In this document: positions 7,027-9,938 of the stretch, one piece after another | Numbering within the stretch: position 1 is the first letter of the stretch | Layout of the letters: every line of letters begins with the position of its first letter | Assembly (NCBI RefSeq): GCF_003951315.1 | Contig: NZ_QLJH01000058.1 | Coordinates: 1 to 9,938 of the forward strand | Reading direction: 5' to 3' | Length of the DNA stretch: 9,938 bases | Origin: Sphingomonas sp. S-NIH.Pt15_0812 | Lineage (GTDB): Bacteria > Pseudomonadota > Alphaproteobacteria > Sphingomonadales > Sphingomonadaceae | Translations under genes and position numbers: made by a program | Notes under the pieces: model-generated | The model's database searches: none | Told to the model about the DNA's origin: nothing | The model's input: only the letters and a program-made list of their open reading frames with translations

Positions 7027-8724
7027 ATGACTAATCCGACGAACCGCCAGAGGTTGGCGGCGATGCTTGCCGCCGCTTCCGTCCTCGCAGTGACCCATGC
7101 CGCTGGCGCGCAGACGATGGCGCCTGCCGAAACCCAGGCGGAAACCCGCATGACCACGGCCGCTGCCCCCGTCGACACGGGCAAGCCCGTCCTCGCTCAG
7201 GCCGGCGTCACCGGCACCGTCGATGCCAAGGGCGATGCGGGTAGCGCTGGCGCACCGCAGATGACCCGCGACAACGGTGCTCCGATCGGCGAGAACCGCA
7301 ACTCCAAGGCGGCGGGCGACCTCGGCCCCGTGCTGCTCGAGGACACGACGCTGATCGAAAAGCTCGCCCGGTTCGATCGCGAGCGGGTGCCCGAGCGCGT
7401 TGTTCACGCTCGCGGCACCGGCGCCCATGGTGTCTTCACCGCCACCGCCGACATTGCCGACCTGACCAGCGCGTCGTTGTTCGTACCCGGCAAACAGACC
7501 CCCGTGTTCGTCCGCTTCTCGACGGTGATCCATCCGTCGGGCAGCCCGGAGGGCTTGCGGGACCCGCGCGGCTTCGCGACCAAATTCTACACCGATCAGG
7601 GCAATTGGGACCTGGTCGGCAACAATCTGCCGATCTTCTTCATCCGCGATGCGATCCAGTTTCCGGATATGATCCACTCGCTCAAGCCGTCGCCGGTGAC
7701 GAACAAGCAGGATCCCAACCGCTTCTTCGACTTCTTCTCGGCAACGCCGGAAGCCACCAACATGCTGACGCATGTCTATTCAAACTTGGGCACGCCCGCA
7801 TCCTATCGGACGATGGACGGCAACGGCGTCCACGCGTTCAAGCTGGTCAACGCCAAGGGCGAGACGGTGTTCGCCAAATTCCGGTGGATCAGCCACCAGG
7901 GGGTGCGCAACCTCAACGGCGCGCAGGTCGCGACCGCGACGTGGAACTACCTGACCGACGACCTCTATGGCGAGATCGCCAAGGGCAATTACCCCGTCTG
8001 GGACTTGATGGTGCAGACCATGAAGGCTTCGGACTTCGCCAAGCTCGACTATAATCCCTTCGACGACACCAAGGAGTGGCTCGGCGTGCCGTTCCGCAAG
8101 ATCGGCGAGATGACGCTGAACAAGGTGCCGACCAATTTCTTCGAATATACCGAGCAGTCGGCGTTCGCGCCGGCCAATATGGTGCCGGGTATCGAGGCTT
8201 CGCCGGATCGGATGCTCCAGGGGCGCCTCTTCTCCTATTCGGACACGCAGCGCTACCGGATTGGCGCCAATGTCATGCAGTTGCCGGTCAACCGCCCGCT
8301 GGCGAGCGTGAACAACAACTACCAGGATGGCCAGCTCGACCACGGGCAGCGTACGTCGGACGTCAACTATTTTCCGGCCGCCACCGCCGCGAAGACGACC
8401 GCCGCACGCTTCCGGGCTGCGCCCTACTCAGTTGACGCGATGGTCGACGCCAAGCCGATCGCCAAGACCAACAACTTCGCGCAGGCCGGCGCCTTCTATC
8501 GTGCACTGAAGGAGCAGGACCGGGCTGACCTCGTCACCAACCTGGCGGGGGATCTCAACGTCGTCACGTCCGCGCGGACCAAGACGATCATGGTCAGCTA
8601 TTTCTACCAGGCGGATCGTGACTTCGGCACCCGACTGGCGACCGCGGTCAACGTCCCGATGGCCGAGGTGACGCGGGCGGTCGTCGAATACCGCACCGCC
8701 AATCCCGCGCAATCGGCGCGCTGA
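7027..8724 (+). CDS. katB: periplasmic heme catalase KatB (565 aa)
   Basis: Dismutates H2O2 to water and oxygen. Residues 1-28 form a signal peptide (hydrophobic LAAMLAAASVLAVTHAAGA), so the enzyme should be periplasmic. An Ala/Thr/Pro-rich linker of about 50 residues follows, and the catalase core starts near residue 79 (MTRDNGAPIGENRNS). Active-site residues are intact: distal His127 (RVVHARG), the Asn199-Asn200 pair (VGNNLPIFFIRD) and the proximal heme-ligand Tyr404 in RLFSYSDTQRYRIG. It is a small-subunit catalase without the extra C-terminal domain of the large type. The ATG at 7027 follows AAGGGG by five bases. An exported ankyrin-repeat gene lies 68 bp downstream, the katB-ankB order described in Pseudomonas aeruginosa. 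The symbol rests on that match in export signal and neighbour. Confidence 0.93.
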   Translation: MTNPTNRQRLAAMLAAASVLAVTHAAGAQTMAPAETQAETRMTTAAAPVDTGKPVLAQAGVTGTVDAKGDAGSAGAPQMTRDNGAPIGENRNSKAAGDLGPVLLEDTTLIEKLARFDRERVPERVVHARGTGAHGVFTATADIADLTSASLFVPGKQTPVFVRFSTVIHPSGSPEGLRDPRGFATKFYTDQGNWDLVGNNLPIFFIRDAIQFPDMIHSLKPSPVTNKQDPNRFFDFFSATPEATNMLTHVYSNLGTPASYRTMDGNGVHAFKLVNAKGETVFAKFRWISHQGVRNLNGAQVATATWNYLTDDLYGEIAKGNYPVWDLMVQTMKASDFAKLDYNPFDDTKEWLGVPFRKIGEMTLNKVPTNFFEYTEQSAFAPANMVPGIEASPDRMLQGRLFSYSDTQRYRIGANVMQLPVNRPLASVNNNYQDGQLDHGQRTSDVNYFPAATAAKTTAARFRAAPYSVDAMVDAKPIAKTNNFAQAGAFYRALKEQDRADLVTNLAGDLNVVTSARTKTIMVSYFYQADRDFGTRLATAVNVPMAEVTRAVVEYRTANPAQSAR

Positions 8725-8792
8725 CATGAGGGCTGGGTGGGGCGCGGGGATGCCGCGCTCTGCCCAGACCCGAACGGAAAAAAGGGAAATCG

Positions 8793-9365
8793 ATGATCAG
8801 CCTTCTCGCCGTGCTTCTCGCGACGACCATGCCGACGCCCCCGCAAGCACAGGCCGCCACTCCACCCGCTCCCGCAACCCTGCCGTCGCCCGAGCGGCGC
8901 CAGCAACTGCTGTTCGAGGCGGCGCGGCTCGGTCGGACCGACATGATCGATCCGCTGGTCCGGGCCGGGGCCGACATCAACGCCTATGACGATCGCGGTT
9001 TCACGCCGATCATTCTGGCGGCGTATAATGGGCAGCTCGCCACCGTCGAGGCGTTGATCGCCCAAGGCGCAAACGCGTGCCGGCCCGACCGCGACCAGGG
9101 CAATACCGCGCAGATGGGTGTCGCATTCAAGGGCGAGGATGCGATCGCCGCCCGCCTGTTGAAAGCGGGATGCGATGTCAACGCCCGTAACAATGCCGGA
9201 CAGACGGCGCTGATGATGGCATCGCTGTTCAACCGCACCCGTCAGGTCGACATGCTACTCGCTGCTGGCGCCGATCGATCAGTGCGCGATGCGGCAGGAC
9301 GCACCGCGAGCTCGGTTGCAACTGATCAGGGCAATGCCCCAATGGCACGGCGTGTTGCCCAATAG
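8793..9365 (+). CDS. ankB: periplasmic ankyrin-repeat protein AnkB (190 aa)
   Basis: An exported protein-interaction module. Residues 1-21 look like a signal peptide (MISLLAVLLATTM..., cleavage near AQA). Ankyrin repeats follow: about 37-67 (LFEAARLGRTDMIDPLVRAG), 69-100 (GFTPIILAAYNGQLATVEALI), 103-134, 136-168 (GQTALMMASLFNRTRQVDML) and a short capping repeat to the end. In P. aeruginosa AnkB is a periplasmic ankyrin protein required for optimal KatB activity and peroxide resistance; the same role is inferred here from the identical gene order. Its only two cysteines, Cys96 and Cys127, are 31 residues apart, in the loops of neighbouring repeats. The ATG follows an AAAGGGAAA block (8782-8790 area) with good spacing. 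Probably co-transcribed with katB. Confidence 0.9.
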   Translation: MISLLAVLLATTMPTPPQAQAATPPAPATLPSPERRQQLLFEAARLGRTDMIDPLVRAGADINAYDDRGFTPIILAAYNGQLATVEALIAQGANACRPDRDQGNTAQMGVAFKGEDAIAARLLKAGCDVNARNNAGQTALMMASLFNRTRQVDMLLAAGADRSVRDAAGRTASSVATDQGNAPMARRVAQ

Positions 9366-9377
9366 GGCCACATGCCT

Positions 9378-9393
9378 CGACGACGGTCGTTTT
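9378..9393 (+). terminator. possible weak terminator after ankB
   Basis: CGAC (9378-9381) and GTCG (9386-9389) form a 4-bp stem around GACG, followed by TTTT (9390-9393). It starts 13 bases after the ankB stop, the right place for the end of the katB-ankB transcript. The stem is short, so confidence is low. Confidence 0.35.
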
Positions 9394-9582
9394 CCGTTGG
9401 ATTCCAGAGGTGACAAGTACAAGCGGGCTTAAGCCTTAAAGAGTTTCGTCCCGCCCGATCGTCGCGGCTCAAGCGTATGTTTATCAATGGGAGGCACGCG
9501 TAGGGGTTGATAGCCGATCAGGTTAAACGGCACGGTTCGGTGGAATATCCTTGCTTATCACCCTTCACCAGAAACGAGTGTC

Positions 9583-9598
9583 AGGCTTTAGCAAGCCT
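9583..9598. repeat. 6-bp-stem hairpin
   Basis: AGGCTT (9583-9588) and AAGCCT (9593-9598) pair perfectly around TAGC and are followed by TTTC. It resembles a minimal plus-strand terminator but is over 200 bp past the ankB stop. Confidence 0.35.
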
Positions 9599-9694
9599 TT
9601 CGTAGGCATTGAATCGCGCGGCACGGGCCTGACTGCTCCGCCGATCGTTGAAGAGCGCTGTCAAGTTTGAGATAGTGCCTGGAGGCGCAGCGAT

Positions 9695-9814
9695 ATGAGT
9701 AAACGTCCGTTAATCGGATGCGATGTCAATGAGATTTTGCTGGATATAGATCGCTTGGAGCCGTTGTTCACAGACATCTTCGGCATTCCTGGTCGGATGA
9801 GGAAGCGGTTTTGA
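9695..9814 (+). pseudogene. 5' fragment of a type II haloacid dehalogenase (HAD family), cut by an IS3-family element
   Basis: Thirty-nine codons from an ATG with GGAGG nine bases upstream (9681-9685). The peptide begins MSKRPLIGCDVNEILLD and continues LEPLFTDIFG, then MRKRF. It matches the N-terminus typical of L-2-haloacid dehalogenases of the HAD superfamily (usual pattern: FDVNETLLD ... LxPLFxxxFG ... MREWF). Asp10 is the expected nucleophile of HAD motif I. The stop TGA (9812-9814) consists of the first bases of the insertion sequence, so about 80 percent of a normal 220-240-residue enzyme is missing or displaced. The conserved Thr at motif-I position 14 is Ile here. The fragment cannot be catalytic. 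The family assignment rests on remembered sequence patterns. Confidence 0.68.
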
Positions 9815-9938
9815 CGTGCTCCCCGGAAAACATGCCATTGATAAGTTAGCTCGTCAGATGGAGACGAGCGATGCGGCGAGGCCGTTTTACCGAGGATCAG
9901 ATCATAGGCGTGCTGCGTGAGCACGAGGCTGGCGTGAA
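9812..9938 (+). mobile_element. left end of an IS3-family insertion sequence (partial)
   Basis: The terminal sequence TGACGTGCTCCCCGG begins at 9812. It has the TG start and the C-rich run seen at ends of IS407-group IS3 elements, and is followed 59 bases in by an OrfA transposase start. The other end, and hence the exact inverted repeat and target duplication, lies beyond the window. The left boundary is supported by the dehalogenase similarity stopping at 9811. Confidence 0.72.
9871..9938 (+). CDS. IS3-family transposase OrfA, N-terminus (partial)
   Basis: The ATG at 9871 follows GGAG (9860-9863) by seven bases. The visible 22 residues begin MRRGRFTEDQIIGVLREHEA, the characteristic start of IS3-family (IS407-type) OrfA: a basic lead, then RFTEEQII and L-x-E-H-E-A-G. 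In the family this is the helix-turn-helix protein that binds the element's ends and is fused to the DDE OrfB by programmed -1 frameshifting. The gene is open at the window edge. Confidence 0.88.
   Translation, partial: MRRGRFTEDQIIGVLREHEAGV

Larger units (their letters stand above)
9366..9694. other. 329-bp stretch with no convincing gene
   Basis: This lies between ankB and the dehalogenase fragment and should contain the latter's promoter. Composition is less GC-rich than the genes before it. Two short open minus-strand frames end at 9436 and 9581 (about 39 and 42 codons). Only the first has a possible start (GTG at 9533), and neither is recognised. Two small hairpins are listed separately. 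Confidence 0.55.

Noticed and set aside
6814..7773. 319-codon minus-strand frame over the katB 5' half
   Set aside because: It is antisense to the catalase core, is rich in Arg, His and Gly, and has no family match. The sense strand is a certain gene.
9436..9709. Two minus-strand frames ending at 9436 and 9581, read as a possible frameshifted gene
   Set aside because: Each is about 40 codons. The one ending at 9581 has no start codon, and neither shows a recognisable domain; the length is within chance expectation.
9661..9924. 87-codon minus-strand frame at the right edge
   Set aside because: It runs antisense across both the dehalogenase fragment and the IS3 OrfA start, spanning two unrelated DNA segments, so it cannot be an old gene.

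Overview
The window reads as a GC-rich alphaproteobacterial chromosome segment, most likely from a sphingomonad. That placement is an inference from codon use, from the exported enzymes and from the protein styles; there is no rRNA or tRNA here to confirm it. Eight coding regions are supported, plus one truncated gene and the first bases of an insertion sequence.

Left part, minus strand (about 212-3320). Reading in transcription order there is an AraC-family regulator, a cytoplasmic catalase-fold protein of the small catalase-like (y4iL/SrpA-like) type, and an alpha/beta hydrolase with an intact Ser-Asp-His triad. The gap between the regulator and the catalase-like gene holds two identical 12-bp direct repeats 22 bp apart and a 15-bp palindrome. 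These are good candidates for the regulator's binding site and for a second operator.

Middle (3321-6787). A 553-bp gene-free stretch carries a perfect 11-bp-stem hairpin and a possible decayed minus-strand coding remnant. It is followed by a tight plus-strand pair: an N-terminal-nucleophile hydrolase of the gamma-glutamyltransferase superfamily with a Tat-like signal, then an exported acetamidase/formamidase-family protein starting 10 bases after its stop. The first enzyme keeps the catalytic Thr but lacks the glutamate-recognition residues of true gamma-glutamyltransferases. The pair therefore looks like a periplasmic amide-hydrolysing module of unknown substrate.

Right part (7027-9365). 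A catalase with a signal peptide is followed by an exported ankyrin-repeat protein. This matches the katB-ankB arrangement known from Pseudomonas aeruginosa, in which periplasmic AnkB is needed for full KatB activity. Together with the catalase-like protein on the left, the window holds two distinct catalase-fold proteins, one apparently cytoplasmic and one periplasmic.

Right edge (9366-9938). After a 329-bp gene-free stretch there is the N-terminal 39 codons of a type II haloacid dehalogenase. It is cut off exactly where an IS3-family element begins: the TGA that ends the fragment is formed by the first bases of the element. The element's OrfA transposase gene runs off the window. No wholly new system is evident. 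The strongest leads are the atypical GGT-like/acetamidase pair, the IS-disrupted dehalogenase and the candidate AraC operator.
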